Program-made: the position numbers and the translations under genes
Origin: Bacteroidota bacterium
GTDB lineage: Bacteria > Bacteroidota > Rhodothermia > Rhodothermales > Bin80
Assembly (NCBI GenBank): GCA_026702635.1
Contig: JAPPBZ010000108.1
Span: 1 to 14,808 of the forward strand
Direction of reading: 5' to 3'
Length of the DNA stretch: 14,808 nt
Notes under the pieces: generated by a model
What the model was told of the DNA's origin: nothing
What the model saw: the letters and a program-made list of their open reading frames with translations, nothing else
Databases searched by the model: none
Shown: positions 8,114 to 14,808 of the stretch, in pieces
How positions within the stretch are numbered: the stretch's first letter is position 1
How the letters are laid out: each line of letters opens with the position of its first letter

Positions 8114-8432
8114 AATTTGGGGATTAGCAGTTGAATATATAATCCTCAATTCTCCTTACTGCGTATAACTTCACGGTCACGGATTCGTGGAGGAGGGGTC
8201 TGGGCGTAATGTAACCAGAAAAGTGGGTTTGCCACCGCGGTTTAGTTCAGTGGTCTGCATTTTTCTGGTGGAGTAGTCGCGTGGCAGCCCGTAGTAGCGA
8301 GTATGGGATTGATAGTATGGATCATCTGTGGTTCCAGGTTCTATCCCTCAGCAGTTGAGATGAGTGCAGCAATGTGTATCTTCACGCATAACACAGTTTT
8401 TATGGTTTACAGTAGGAAATCAACAATTTGAT
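8114..8432. other. Intergenic region / probable nuo operon leader
   Basis: This 319-nt gap lies between the second receptor and nuoA. Apart from the hairpin at its left end I see no gene. GCCAC-C-GCG at 8231-8239 can pair with CGCGTGGC at 8278-8285 (8 bp, one bulged C) around a 38-nt loop, and AGTATGG occurs twice (8300-8306, 8314-8320). No convincing -35/-10 or Bacteroidota-type TAnnTTTG promoter could be placed. The nuo promoter most likely lies here because no gene of that operon is upstream. Confidence 0.5.
8117..8149 (+). terminator. Hairpin after the second receptor, possible terminator
   Basis: TTGGGGATTA (8117-8126) pairs with TAATCCTCAA (8140-8149) to give a 10-bp stem with one G-U, around a 13-nt loop. 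It starts 3 nt after the receptor stop codon. What follows (TTCTCC) is only partly T-rich, so it could be a weak terminator or a 3'-end stabilising hairpin. Confidence 0.45.
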
Positions 8433-8804
8433 ATGAGTGCTGAATTCACTGCACTGTTGATTATGTTAGGGCTGGCCACAGGCCTTGCCCTGACGTTGCT
8501 TCTTGCTCAGCGACTCCTTGGTCCACGGAGACCGAATCGGGTAAAGGTCGGCGCCTATGAGAGTGGGATGGATCCCATTGGCACGGCGCATCAGCGGTTT
8601 TCTGTAAAGTTCTATCTGGTTGCGATGATCTTTATTGTGTTTGATGTTGAGGTCGTTTTCCTATATCCATGGGCGATCAGCCATCGACACTTCCTGGAGG
8701 CAGGGATTGGGATGGGGGTACTTGCGGCCGTGACGATATTTATCATCATTCTTGCAGTGGGGCTGTTGTATGATATCAAAAAGGGGGGACTCGAGTTCGA
8801 TTAG
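8433..8804 (+). CDS. nuoA: NADH-quinone oxidoreductase subunit A
   Basis: NuoA (ND3 homologue) is a small membrane subunit of complex I beside the quinone-binding site and the entry to the proton path. From ATG 8433 it has 123 residues, the usual family size; the frame is open upstream to ATG 8364, but the extra 23 residues do not resemble a NuoA N-terminus. Three membrane segments are visible (about 5-29, 60-82, 91-115). The conserved loop reads AYESGMDPIG (40-50), with serine where many homologues, including ND3, have cysteine; E. coli NuoA also has serine. The second helix has FDVEVVFLYPW with Asp71 and Glu73. TAGGAA at 8413-8418 is a weak ribosome binding site about 14 nt before the start. 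It is the first gene of the operon, 48 nt before nuoB. Confidence 0.95.
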   Translation: MSAEFTALLIMLGLATGLALTLLLAQRLLGPRRPNRVKVGAYESGMDPIGTAHQRFSVKFYLVAMIFIVFDVEVVFLYPWAISHRHFLEAGIGMGVLAAVTIFIIILAVGLLYDIKKGGLEFD

Positions 8805-8852
8805 CGAAACAGAGCGCACAGATTTTCATAAAATCGACTAGCCTTTTATGCG

Positions 8853-9425
8853 ATGGATTCAACGACTGGATACTTAACGACTACGGTTGATGCTGTCGTC
8901 AACTGGGCACGGTCCAATTCGCTGATGCCGATGCCAATGGGCCTTGCATGCTGTGCCATCGAGATGATGGCGTTTGGAGGTCCTAAATACGATGTTGGGA
9001 GATTTGGCAGCGAGGCAATGCGGTTTTCTCCCCGTCAGGCTGATCTGATGATCGTCGCGGGATGGTGCAGTTATAAGATGGCACATGCCATACGGCGTGT
9101 CTGGGATCAGATGGCCGACCCAAAATGGTGCATTGCTATGGGAGCATGTGCATCTAGCGGAGGCATGCATCGTTGTTATGGGGTTGTCCAAGGGATTGAC
9201 AATTTTATGCCGGTTGATGTGTACATCCCCGGTTGCCCTCCCAGACCGGAAGCGGTCATTCATGCGTTGATGGATATTCAGGAGAAAATCCGCAATGAAT
9301 ACTCGGTGACTCAGGACTATGCGAGTGGACCGAAAGAGTCAGCGGCGCAATCAGGCAAGCCGGGAATCTTGACTGAAGATGGCCGCAAGGTAGCCTTGAA
9401 TGCGTCAAGCCTAGCTGATGCCTGA
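8853..9425 (+). CDS. nuoB: NADH-quinone oxidoreductase subunit B
   Basis: NuoB (PSST homologue) carries cluster N2, the last 4Fe-4S centre before quinone. The 190-residue protein shows the expected ligands: the tandem pair in GLACCAIEMM (Cys33, Cys34), GACASSGG (Cys99) and PGCPPRPE (Cys128). MRFSPRQADLMIVAG and QMADPKWCIAMG are family landmarks. Three further cysteines stand inside conserved blocks: Cys72 (GWCSYKM), Cys93 (KWCIAMG) and Cys108 (HRCYGVV), where I recall other residues in most homologues. The C-terminal tail of about 45 residues after the core is low in conservation. No clear ribosome binding site precedes ATG 8853. The last codons overlap the nuoC start by 8 nt (ATGCCTGA), implying translational coupling. 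Confidence 0.97.
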   Translation: MDSTTGYLTTTVDAVVNWARSNSLMPMPMGLACCAIEMMAFGGPKYDVGRFGSEAMRFSPRQADLMIVAGWCSYKMAHAIRRVWDQMADPKWCIAMGACASSGGMHRCYGVVQGIDNFMPVDVYIPGCPPRPEAVIHALMDIQEKIRNEYSVTQDYASGPKESAAQSGKPGILTEDGRKVALNASSLADA

Positions 9426-10068
9426 GACACTTCCGTTTCATTTTACCCCCGTTGACGAGGCGCGTGCAGACGAAAAAAATGTGCACGAGAAAGCGTCTAC
9501 CAACGTGGCAGACACGATTGAGACGCTCAAGAAGCAGTTCCCCGGGTCAATTACGGAGGTATCCGTATATGCGGGTGAATATACGGCGTTTGTGAAGCGA
9601 GATTCCCTATTGCAGGTTTGCACTGCATTGAAGGAAACACTGGGCTTCGTCTATTTGGCAGATCTGGCCGGGGTCGATCGTTTTCGTGAGGATGCACCCC
9701 GCTATGAGGTGTACTACTGCATGGTTAACCTCGAGACCAATAAACGCCTTCGACTCAAGGTGCTAGTTGATGAAGAAGATGCGGTTGTTCCGTCGTTAAT
9801 CGGTCTCTTCAAGGCAGCAGATTGGAACGAGCGTGAGTGCTATGATATGTTGGGGATTCGCTTTGAGGGACATCCCGATCTTCGGCGAATGTATATGCCG
9901 GAAGATTTTGAGTATCATCCTCAGCGTAAGGAATTTCCACTTCTTGGGATTCCGGGATCCCTGCCACTTCCTCCACGGACCCCTGAAGGGGAGTTGACCA
10001 TGGATCCCTTTGCGGCTGCCCACAGTGGCAGTCCCGCCAAGAGTTATCAAGAGCCCGAGGGAGAGTAA
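9418..10068 (+). CDS. nuoC: NADH-quinone oxidoreductase subunit C
   Basis: NuoC (30-kDa subunit homologue) is a peripheral, cofactor-free subunit that packs against NuoD and NuoB in the connecting arm. The 216 residues end in a short Pro/Gly/Ser-rich tail. The family signature is clear: ERECYDMLGIRFEGHPDLRR at 138-157, followed by MYMPEDFEYHPQRKEFPLLG. The first 35 residues or so are polar and variable. NuoC is a separate protein here, not fused to NuoD as in E. coli. The start overlaps the nuoB stop by 8 nt, and the TAA at 10066-10068 directly abuts the nuoD ATG, so the B-C-D trio is probably made in fixed ratio. Confidence 0.97.
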   Translation: MPETLPFHFTPVDEARADEKNVHEKASTNVADTIETLKKQFPGSITEVSVYAGEYTAFVKRDSLLQVCTALKETLGFVYLADLAGVDRFREDAPRYEVYYCMVNLETNKRLRLKVLVDEEDAVVPSLIGLFKAADWNERECYDMLGIRFEGHPDLRRMYMPEDFEYHPQRKEFPLLGIPGSLPLPPRTPEGELTMDPFAAAHSGSPAKSYQEPEGE

Positions 10069-11385
10069 ATGTCAGTGGCAACCCCTTATCATGACCGGGA
10101 GGCAATCTTCTCGTTCTGGCCTAGGCACAACGAGACCTTGCTCAAGCGACTTGAGAGTAAAGATGCGTGGCTGAGCACAAAGCGGGGGATCGAAGTTTCG
10201 CGCGTAGAGGATGCGCTTGAGCATGAGATGACCCTCAATATTGGACCACAGCATCCGGCTACCCATGGTGTACTCCGATGCGTCGTGAAACTCGATGGCG
10301 AGCGGATTGAGAAGTGTGTATTGGACATTGGGTACTTACATCGGGGGATCGAAAAACTTGCAGAGAGCAAGACCTATCAGGAGTTCATGCCCTACACAGA
10401 CCGCATGGATTACCTCTCTCCCTATGCAAATAACGTGGCCTGGTGTATGGCAGTGGAAAAACTTGCCAACATTGAAGTCCCTGACCGTGCGCAGTGGATC
10501 CGGATGATCATGTGTGAATTGGCCCGTATTTCCTCGCACCTGTTGTGGTTGGGAGTTGGGTTGATGGATGCAGGGGCCGTCAGTGTTTTTCTGTGGACTT
10601 TCCAGGGACGAGAGGATCTCTACAATATCTTTGATGAAGTGTCCGGTGCGCGCTTTACAGTGTCTCACAGCCGTATCGGTGGATTGGCAACGGACCTAGG
10701 TCCAACTGCCATTACAATGATCAAAGATTTTGTAACCAGCTACGAAGAAATTATCAAAGGTTGGCAGAAACTTCTTAACCGTAACCGTATCTGGATTGAT
10801 CGAAATAAGGATGTTGGTGTGATCAACAAAGAGGAAGCAATTGAACTCGGGCTCACTGGTCCGAATCTGCGTGGCAGTGGAGTACCCTACGACATCCGAA
10901 TATTTGAACCCTATCTGAAATATGACGAGGTTGACTTTACGATTCCGCTCCGGGAAGAGGGGGATTGTTTAGCTCGCTATCATATTCGCATGGAAGAGAT
11001 GCTTGAGAGTATCAAGATCATCAACCAGTGTCTGGATCGGTTGCCGGAAGGGCCAATCCGGACGGATGATGCAAAAAAAGCGTACCCGTCCAAGGATGAG
11101 GTGTATTACTCCATGGAGGGGATGATACATGATTTCATGTACACGGAGACCGGGGTTACGCCCCCCAAAGGAGCCGTGGCTTATCATGCAATTGAATCAC
11201 CGAAAGGCGAATTGGGGTTTTATCTTGAAAGTGATGGAACCGGATGCCCGTGGCGTGCGCGTCTGAATGCACCGTCCTTTACCAATTTGCAGGGTTTGGA
11301 ATCAATGATGGAAGGACACCCGGTTGCCGACATTGTTGTGCTGATTGGCTCAATTGATCCGGTTATGGGGGAGGCGGACAGGTAG
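10069..11385 (+). CDS. nuoD: NADH-quinone oxidoreductase subunit D
   Basis: NuoD (49-kDa subunit homologue, related to the large subunit of NiFe hydrogenases) forms most of the quinone-head binding pocket with NuoB. The 438-residue protein has a charged N-terminal extension of about 50 residues, then MTLNIGPQHPATHGV with His62 and His66, LHRGIEKLAE at 90-99, and YTDRMDYLSPYANN with Tyr115. His66 and Tyr115 correspond by motif to Thermus Nqo4 His38 and Tyr87, which contact the quinone head group. The C-terminus, GSIDPVMGEADR, is the normal family ending, so the gene is complete. There is no gap from nuoC and 1 nt to nuoE. The sequence GGGGGAGG that probably serves nuoE lies within its last codons. 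Confidence 0.97.
   Translation: MSVATPYHDREAIFSFWPRHNETLLKRLESKDAWLSTKRGIEVSRVEDALEHEMTLNIGPQHPATHGVLRCVVKLDGERIEKCVLDIGYLHRGIEKLAESKTYQEFMPYTDRMDYLSPYANNVAWCMAVEKLANIEVPDRAQWIRMIMCELARISSHLLWLGVGLMDAGAVSVFLWTFQGREDLYNIFDEVSGARFTVSHSRIGGLATDLGPTAITMIKDFVTSYEEIIKGWQKLLNRNRIWIDRNKDVGVINKEEAIELGLTGPNLRGSGVPYDIRIFEPYLKYDEVDFTIPLREEGDCLARYHIRMEEMLESIKIINQCLDRLPEGPIRTDDAKKAYPSKDEVYYSMEGMIHDFMYTETGVTPPKGAVAYHAIESPKGELGFYLESDGTGCPWRARLNAPSFTNLQGLESMMEGHPVADIVVLIGSIDPVMGEADR
11367..11374 (+). promoter_or_regulatory. Ribosome binding site for nuoE inside nuoD
   Basis: GGGGGAGG within the last nuoD codons lies 12 nt before ATG 11387. The nuoE frame is open further upstream to ATG 11345, but that would overlap nuoD by 41 nt and add 14 residues unlike NuoE. 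The purine-rich site plus the 1-nt gap after the nuoD stop favour 11387. Confidence 0.5.
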
Positions 11386-11386
11386 C

Positions 11387-12061
11387 ATGGCAGATTTTAT
11401 TCGTAATCCGGTGGTTGCACTCCCGGATCCAAACCCAGAGCCGCACTTTTCCGAGAAACAGCTCTCCTTTACAGAGGAGGAAAAAGCCAGGATTGCAGGT
11501 TGGGTCCGGCAGTATCCCACATCGGATGGAGCAGTAATGTGGACGCTTTGGCTTGCGCAGGAGAAATTTGGATTCCTACCACCAGAGGTTTTGCAACTGG
11601 TTGCAGCCGAGCTCTCCCTACCTTATGCACAGGTGTACGGGGTTGCGACCTTCTATACGCAGTACTTCAAAGAAAAGAAAGGGACCTTTGTACTGGACGT
11701 ATGTACATGCTTTTCGTGTCAGTTCTGTGGTGGTTACGATATTCTGGCTTACTTGGAAGAGAAGCTAGAAGTAAAGCGTGGGCATACGTCGGCCTGCGGC
11801 CGCTATACTTTGCAGGAGGTGGAGTGTCTGGGTGCATGTGGTTCCGCTCCCATGATGCAGGTCAATAATGGTCCCTATGCCCATAACTTGACTCCCGAAA
11901 AAGTCGACGAATTACTGGAGGCTCTCGAAGCCGGCAAGTCGTTGCCGTTTGTATCAATTACGCTGCCGCAGGATGAAGATGAAATGGGTGGGAACAGGCG
12001 AACCGATGCGGAATCGGTGGAAAATTATGTAACCCCTCCACGATCAGAACGAACTCAGTAA
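11387..12061 (+). CDS. nuoE: NADH-quinone oxidoreductase subunit E
   Basis: NuoE (24-kDa subunit homologue) is a thioredoxin-fold 2Fe-2S protein that binds cluster N1a and docks on NuoF. From ATG 11387 it has 224 residues. The N-terminal helical part reads FTEEEKARIAGWVRQYP, then VYGVATFYTQYF, then the cluster site. The ligands are Cys106 and Cys111 (C-x4-C) and Cys147 and Cys151 (ECLGACGSAP); the 36-residue interval between the pairs equals that of E. coli NuoE. Three more cysteines crowd the site: Cys108 and Cys114 in CTCFSCQFC, and Cys137 in SACGRYTL. A C-terminal tail of about 40 residues (SITLPQDEDEMGGNRR) follows the fold. A 60-nt gap separates it from nuoF. Confidence 0.96.
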   Translation: MADFIRNPVVALPDPNPEPHFSEKQLSFTEEEKARIAGWVRQYPTSDGAVMWTLWLAQEKFGFLPPEVLQLVAAELSLPYAQVYGVATFYTQYFKEKKGTFVLDVCTCFSCQFCGGYDILAYLEEKLEVKRGHTSACGRYTLQEVECLGACGSAPMMQVNNGPYAHNLTPEKVDELLEALEAGKSLPFVSITLPQDEDEMGGNRRTDAESVENYVTPPRSERTQ

Positions 12062-12121
12062 GCCCCCTGAAACTGTCATGCATCCAAAGGCCTTATTTCG
12101 GGACAGAATGAGAGACGTATT

Positions 12122-13411
12122 ATGACGAAGGCGGGGAACTGGAAGTCTTATGAGCGGGTGCTCCTGCCTCCGGTCAAAAATCTGCATCACCTCGATGTCT
12201 ATCGTGCCGGTGGCGGGTATGAGACCCTGCACAAGGTCGTCAAGGAACTGGAGCCTCAAGAGGTGACGGCTGAGATGAAGCGCAGCGGATTGCGCGGCAG
12301 GGGAGGAGCAGGGTTTCCCACGGGGCTCAAATGGAGTTTCATGCCCCCGGTCAAGCCGGAGGTGCCCCGCTACCTGTGTTGTAATGCAGATGAAAGTGAA
12401 CCAGGGACGTTCAAGGATCGGCAACTCATGGAGTACAACCCTCACCTTTTGTTTGAGGGGATCCTGATTGCCTGCTATGCCATGTCCCTCAAAGCATGCT
12501 ATCTGTATGTTCGCGGCGAGTATGCAAGTTGGATCACGCATATGGAGGACGAGCTGGAAAAAGTGTATGACGCCAAATTGGCAGGCAAAAACATGCTGGG
12601 AACGAATCACAGCATGGACATCATTCTTCATAAGGGAGCAGGTGCTTACATATGTGGTGAGGAGACCAGTTTGATGGAATCCCTCGAAGGGAAACGGGCC
12701 TATCCCCGAATTAAGCCACCGTTTCCGGCACAATCAGGGATTTGGGGATACCCCACCACGATCAACAATGTGGAGACGCTAGCCTGTGCCCCACTCATTC
12801 TCGATCGAGGGGCGGATTGGTTTGCAGCAATTGGTGCAGAGAAAAACCCAGGGCCTCTACTTTATGGAATTTCGGGGCATGTGAATCGACCGGGCGTGTA
12901 TGAGTATCCCACGGGGATGCTAATTACCGACCTGCTTGAGATTGCTGGAGGAATGCGTGGAAATAAAAAGCTCAAAGCAGTTGTGCCTGGCGGGGCATCT
13001 GTACCGGTGCTTCGGGCAGATATGATTGAGGGGGTTACGATGGATGTGGATAGCCTACGCGAGGCAGGCTCTATGTTAGGGACGGCAGGCATGCTATTTC
13101 TGGACGAGGACACGGATATGGTTGCATTTCTGCGGAGGGTCGCACACTTTTATCACCATGAAAGTTGCGGGCAGTGCACTCCATGCAGGGAAGGTACAGG
13201 GTGGATGGAGAATTTGATCACCCGAATTGATGATGGTGAAGGAAATCTCCGGGATCTTGATCTATTACTTGATCTCTGTGATCAAATGGAGGGACGCACT
13301 GTTTGTGCATTGGCGGACGCGGCTGCTTGGCCTGTACGCAATACAATCAAGCGTTTCCGGGAAGATTTTGAGCGCCAGTGCCGTCCGGCAGTCTGGGCAG
13401 TGAATGCCTGA
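12122..13411 (+). CDS. nuoF: NADH-quinone oxidoreductase subunit F (NADH-binding)
   Basis: NuoF (51-kDa subunit homologue) oxidises NADH with FMN and passes electrons to the 4Fe-4S cluster N3. The 429 residues show all expected elements: the FMN/NADH glycine-rich loop GLRGRGGAGFPTGLKW (56-71), CNADESEPGTFKDR (87-100), GAGAYICGEETSLMESLEGK (172-191) followed by R-Y-P and INNVET, a SLBB/ubiquitin-like segment (about 240-330), and the N3 ligands Cys349, Cys352, Cys355 (SCGQCTPCREG) and Cys395. ATG 12122 has only GAGAG nearby as a ribosome binding site. The start codon overlaps the stop of a 15-codon mini-frame in the nuoE-nuoF gap (see findings). A lipoprotein gene begins 22 nt after the stop, where nuoG is normally expected. 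Confidence 0.97.
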   Translation: MTKAGNWKSYERVLLPPVKNLHHLDVYRAGGGYETLHKVVKELEPQEVTAEMKRSGLRGRGGAGFPTGLKWSFMPPVKPEVPRYLCCNADESEPGTFKDRQLMEYNPHLLFEGILIACYAMSLKACYLYVRGEYASWITHMEDELEKVYDAKLAGKNMLGTNHSMDIILHKGAGAYICGEETSLMESLEGKRAYPRIKPPFPAQSGIWGYPTTINNVETLACAPLILDRGADWFAAIGAEKNPGPLLYGISGHVNRPGVYEYPTGMLITDLLEIAGGMRGNKKLKAVVPGGASVPVLRADMIEGVTMDVDSLREAGSMLGTAGMLFLDEDTDMVAFLRRVAHFYHHESCGQCTPCREGTGWMENLITRIDDGEGNLRDLDLLLDLCDQMEGRTVCALADAAAWPVRNTIKRFREDFERQCRPAVWAVNA

Positions 13412-13433
13412 AAATGAACATGACAATTGATAC

Positions 13434-13883
13434 ATGAAATACAACCTGATCCTTGTCGTTATCTTTTTTATCGCCTGTAATCGTGCAGAGCCCATCAGCG
13501 ATGCCGTCTATGGACTAGTGCCAGACGTTGCAGATGCCGTCCCTATAGAGGCTGTTATATCGGAGCCGCAACACTATACGGGAACGAATGTGGCGGTTGC
13601 AGGAACCGTACACGAAGTCTGTCAGATGGATGGGTGCTGGTTGATGCTCCGAAGTATAGATACGGAGGATGGCCTGCGCGTTCATGCCGAGATGGATAAG
13701 GATGGCGAGTACCAGTTTACCGTGCCCAAAGATATCAGTGGTCGCCATGCCATCGTCTTTGGGGTCATCTCGATTCCAGAGGAGTGGGCAGAAGCGCATT
13801 ACCAGGAGGATGCACCGGGGCCGAGACCGGTGCTTTCCATGAGTGCAGTAGGTGTTCGTGTGTCTCCAGAAGAATCCAGTTAG
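13434..13883 (+). CDS. Small DUF4920-like lipoprotein between nuoF and nuoG
   Basis: The 149-residue protein starts MKYNLILVVIFFIACN: a short hydrophobic segment then a lipobox-like FIAC, so Cys15 is the likely lipidated residue and the mature protein sits in the cell envelope. The rest is a small, mostly beta domain. VCQMDGCWLML (Cys63, Cys68, Trp69) and FTVPKDISGRHAIVFGVI match the DUF4920 pattern as I recall it (EVCQ.KGCW..., then F.VP.D..G..V...G). Function in that family is not established; the CxxxxCW motif could bind a metal or form a redox pair (inference). It lies 22 nt after nuoF and 7 nt before nuoG, in the same direction, so it is almost certainly in the nuo transcript. It is not a known complex I subunit; a role in assembly or in the envelope is speculative. 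Confidence 0.8.
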   Translation: MKYNLILVVIFFIACNRAEPISDAVYGLVPDVADAVPIEAVISEPQHYTGTNVAVAGTVHEVCQMDGCWLMLRSIDTEDGLRVHAEMDKDGEYQFTVPKDISGRHAIVFGVISIPEEWAEAHYQEDAPGPRPVLSMSAVGVRVSPEESS

Positions 13884-13890
13884 ATTTTCC

Positions 13891-14808
13891 ATGCCCCAGG
13901 TCATCATAGACGGCAAGCAATACGAGTTTGAAGGTCGGCCGAGTTTGCTCCAGTTTTGTCTGGATCACGGCATCGAACTTCCCCATTTTTGTTACCATCC
14001 GTCCATGTCAGTGCCGGCAAATTGTCGACAGTGTCTAGTTGATATTGGGGCGCCGATGCGGGATCGGCAGACGGGTGAGATCCAGGTGGATGAGAAAGGA
14101 GAGCCCGTCATTCAGTATTTCCCCAAGCTGCAGACCAGTTGCAGTCATATCCTATCAGACGGGCAGGTCGTTCACACTGCACGCTCAAGTGAGAAGGTTG
14201 CAGATGCGCAGCGTGATACCTTGGAGCTCCTGCTCATTAACCATCCACTTGATTGTCCAATCTGCGATCAGGCGGGGCATTGCCCTCTTCAGATTCAGGC
14301 GTACAAGTACGGGCCGGAAGGATCGCGATTTGAATTCCGTAAGGTTCACAAGCCGAAGAAGGTCAAGCTTGGTCCACGCGTTGTGTTGGATGCGGAGCGT
14401 TGCATCAACTGTACACGCTGTGTGCGCTTCACAGATGAAATTTCCAAAAGTGGGCAACTCACAATTATCGAACGTGGGGTGAAGAATTACCCAATTACTC
14501 CGCCGGGGGTTTCGTTTGATGAGCCCTACTCCATGAATGTGATTGACTTGTGCCCGGTTGGTGCGCTGACCTCTGTTGATTTTCGATTTCAGGCGAGGAT
14601 CTGGGAGATGGCCAGCACCCCATCCATCACAACAACCAACGCGAAGGGGTCGAATTGTCATCTATGGGTTCGGGACAACCTAGTGCTGCGGATTACGCCG
14701 CGTACCAATCTGGATGTCAATGAATTCTGGCTTCCCGACGAAGATCGCTTGGCCTATCAGCGCTTTAACGAAGATCGACCTACAGGTCCTTCGATCGCGG
14801 GAGAGATC
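13891..14808 (+). CDS. nuoG: NADH-quinone oxidoreductase subunit G (3' truncated by window end)
   Basis: The frame starts at ATG 13891 and is open to the window edge, giving 306 residues of the largest peripheral-arm subunit, which carries electrons from NuoF toward NuoI/NuoB. The N-terminal 2Fe-2S ligands are Cys34, Cys45, Cys48 and Cys84; the last interval is long because of an insert that includes MRDRQTGEIQVDEKGEPV. Next is the His-Cys3 4Fe-4S site (N5), HPLDCPICDQAGHCPLQ, with His118, Cys122, Cys125 and Cys131. A second 4Fe-4S site (N4) has Cys171, Cys174 and Cys177 (ERCINCTRCVRF) plus Cys221 (DLCPVGALTS). The start of the molybdopterin-oxidoreductase-like domain follows (TPSITTTNAKGSN). 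No strong ribosome binding site is visible; the preceding stop is only 7 nt upstream. Confidence 0.96.
   Translation, partial: MPQVIIDGKQYEFEGRPSLLQFCLDHGIELPHFCYHPSMSVPANCRQCLVDIGAPMRDRQTGEIQVDEKGEPVIQYFPKLQTSCSHILSDGQVVHTARSSEKVADAQRDTLELLLINHPLDCPICDQAGHCPLQIQAYKYGPEGSRFEFRKVHKPKKVKLGPRVVLDAERCINCTRCVRFTDEISKSGQLTIIERGVKNYPITPPGVSFDEPYSMNVIDLCPVGALTSVDFRFQARIWEMASTPSITTTNAKGSNCHLWVRDNLVLRITPRTNLDVNEFWLPDEDRLAYQRFNEDRPTGPSIAGEI

Noticed and set aside
8231..8285. tRNA-like stretch: TTTAGTTCAGTGGT resembles a tRNA D arm and lies inside a possible acceptor-like stem.
   Set aside because: The span is only about 55 nt, there is no T arm with GGTTCRAATCC, no sensible anticodon arm and no CCA context. 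The nearby GGTTCTATCCC is about 100 nt away from the D-like part and does not form a stem.
8364..8432. N-terminal extension of NuoA from ATG 8364.
   Set aside because: The 23 extra residues do not look like a NuoA N-terminus, and ATG 8433 gives the usual length starting just before the first membrane helix.
11345..11386. NuoE start at ATG 11345.
   Set aside because: It lies inside nuoD and adds 14 residues unlike NuoE; ATG 11387 is 1 nt after the nuoD stop and has a purine-rich site upstream.
12044..12733. Long minus-strand open frame of 229 codons opposite nuoE/nuoF.
   Set aside because: It is antisense to a fully conserved nuoF N-terminal half and its translation matches no family I recognise; it is a shadow of nuoF codon use.
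1..14808. CRISPR arrays, insertion sequences, phage or defence genes.
   Set aside because: No regularly spaced repeats, transposase, integrase or defence-type proteins appear on either strand; the content is housekeeping and outer-membrane transport genes.

Overview
The window reads as ordinary chromosome from a Gram-negative bacterium, most likely in the Bacteroidota/Rhodothermota group (inference). The grounds are two TonB-dependent receptors that each carry an N-terminal carboxypeptidase-D-like domain, weak or absent Shine-Dalgarno sequences at most starts, a DUF4920-type lipoprotein, and the style of the complex I subunits (separate NuoC and NuoD, a NuoG with a long insert in its 2Fe-2S domain). 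Base composition looks balanced. Every supported gene is on the + strand.

Left part (1-2331): the C-terminal end of an Lrp/AsnC-type regulator, a complete ECF sigma factor with no visible anti-sigma gene, and a complete Bacillus-type adenylosuccinate lyase (purB). A hairpin flanked by an A tract and a T tract follows purB.

Middle part (2332-8149): two large tandem, clearly homologous TonB-dependent outer-membrane receptors of 928 and about 940-950 residues. No SusD-like lipoprotein, permease or periplasmic binding protein is beside them, so the substrate cannot be read from context. Both share a closely spaced cysteine pair and two helix-like insertions within the barrel region. A hairpin just after the second stop probably ends the unit.

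Right part (8150-14808): a leader of about 300 nt, then the start of the respiratory complex I operon: nuoA, nuoB, nuoC, nuoD, nuoE, nuoF, a small DUF4920-like lipoprotein, and nuoG, which runs off the right edge. nuoB/nuoC overlap by 8 nt, nuoC/nuoD abut and nuoD/nuoE are 1 nt apart, so these four are probably translationally coupled. NuoE-F-G form the NADH-oxidising arm, NuoB-C-D the quinone-reducing connecting arm, and NuoA is the first membrane subunit. NuoH-N would be expected past the window.

I found no clear new multi-gene system. The points most worth a second look are the lipoprotein inside the nuo operon, extra cysteines near the Fe-S sites of NuoB and NuoE, the helical insertions in the twin receptors, and a terminator-like hairpin placed directly against the ribosome binding site of the first receptor.
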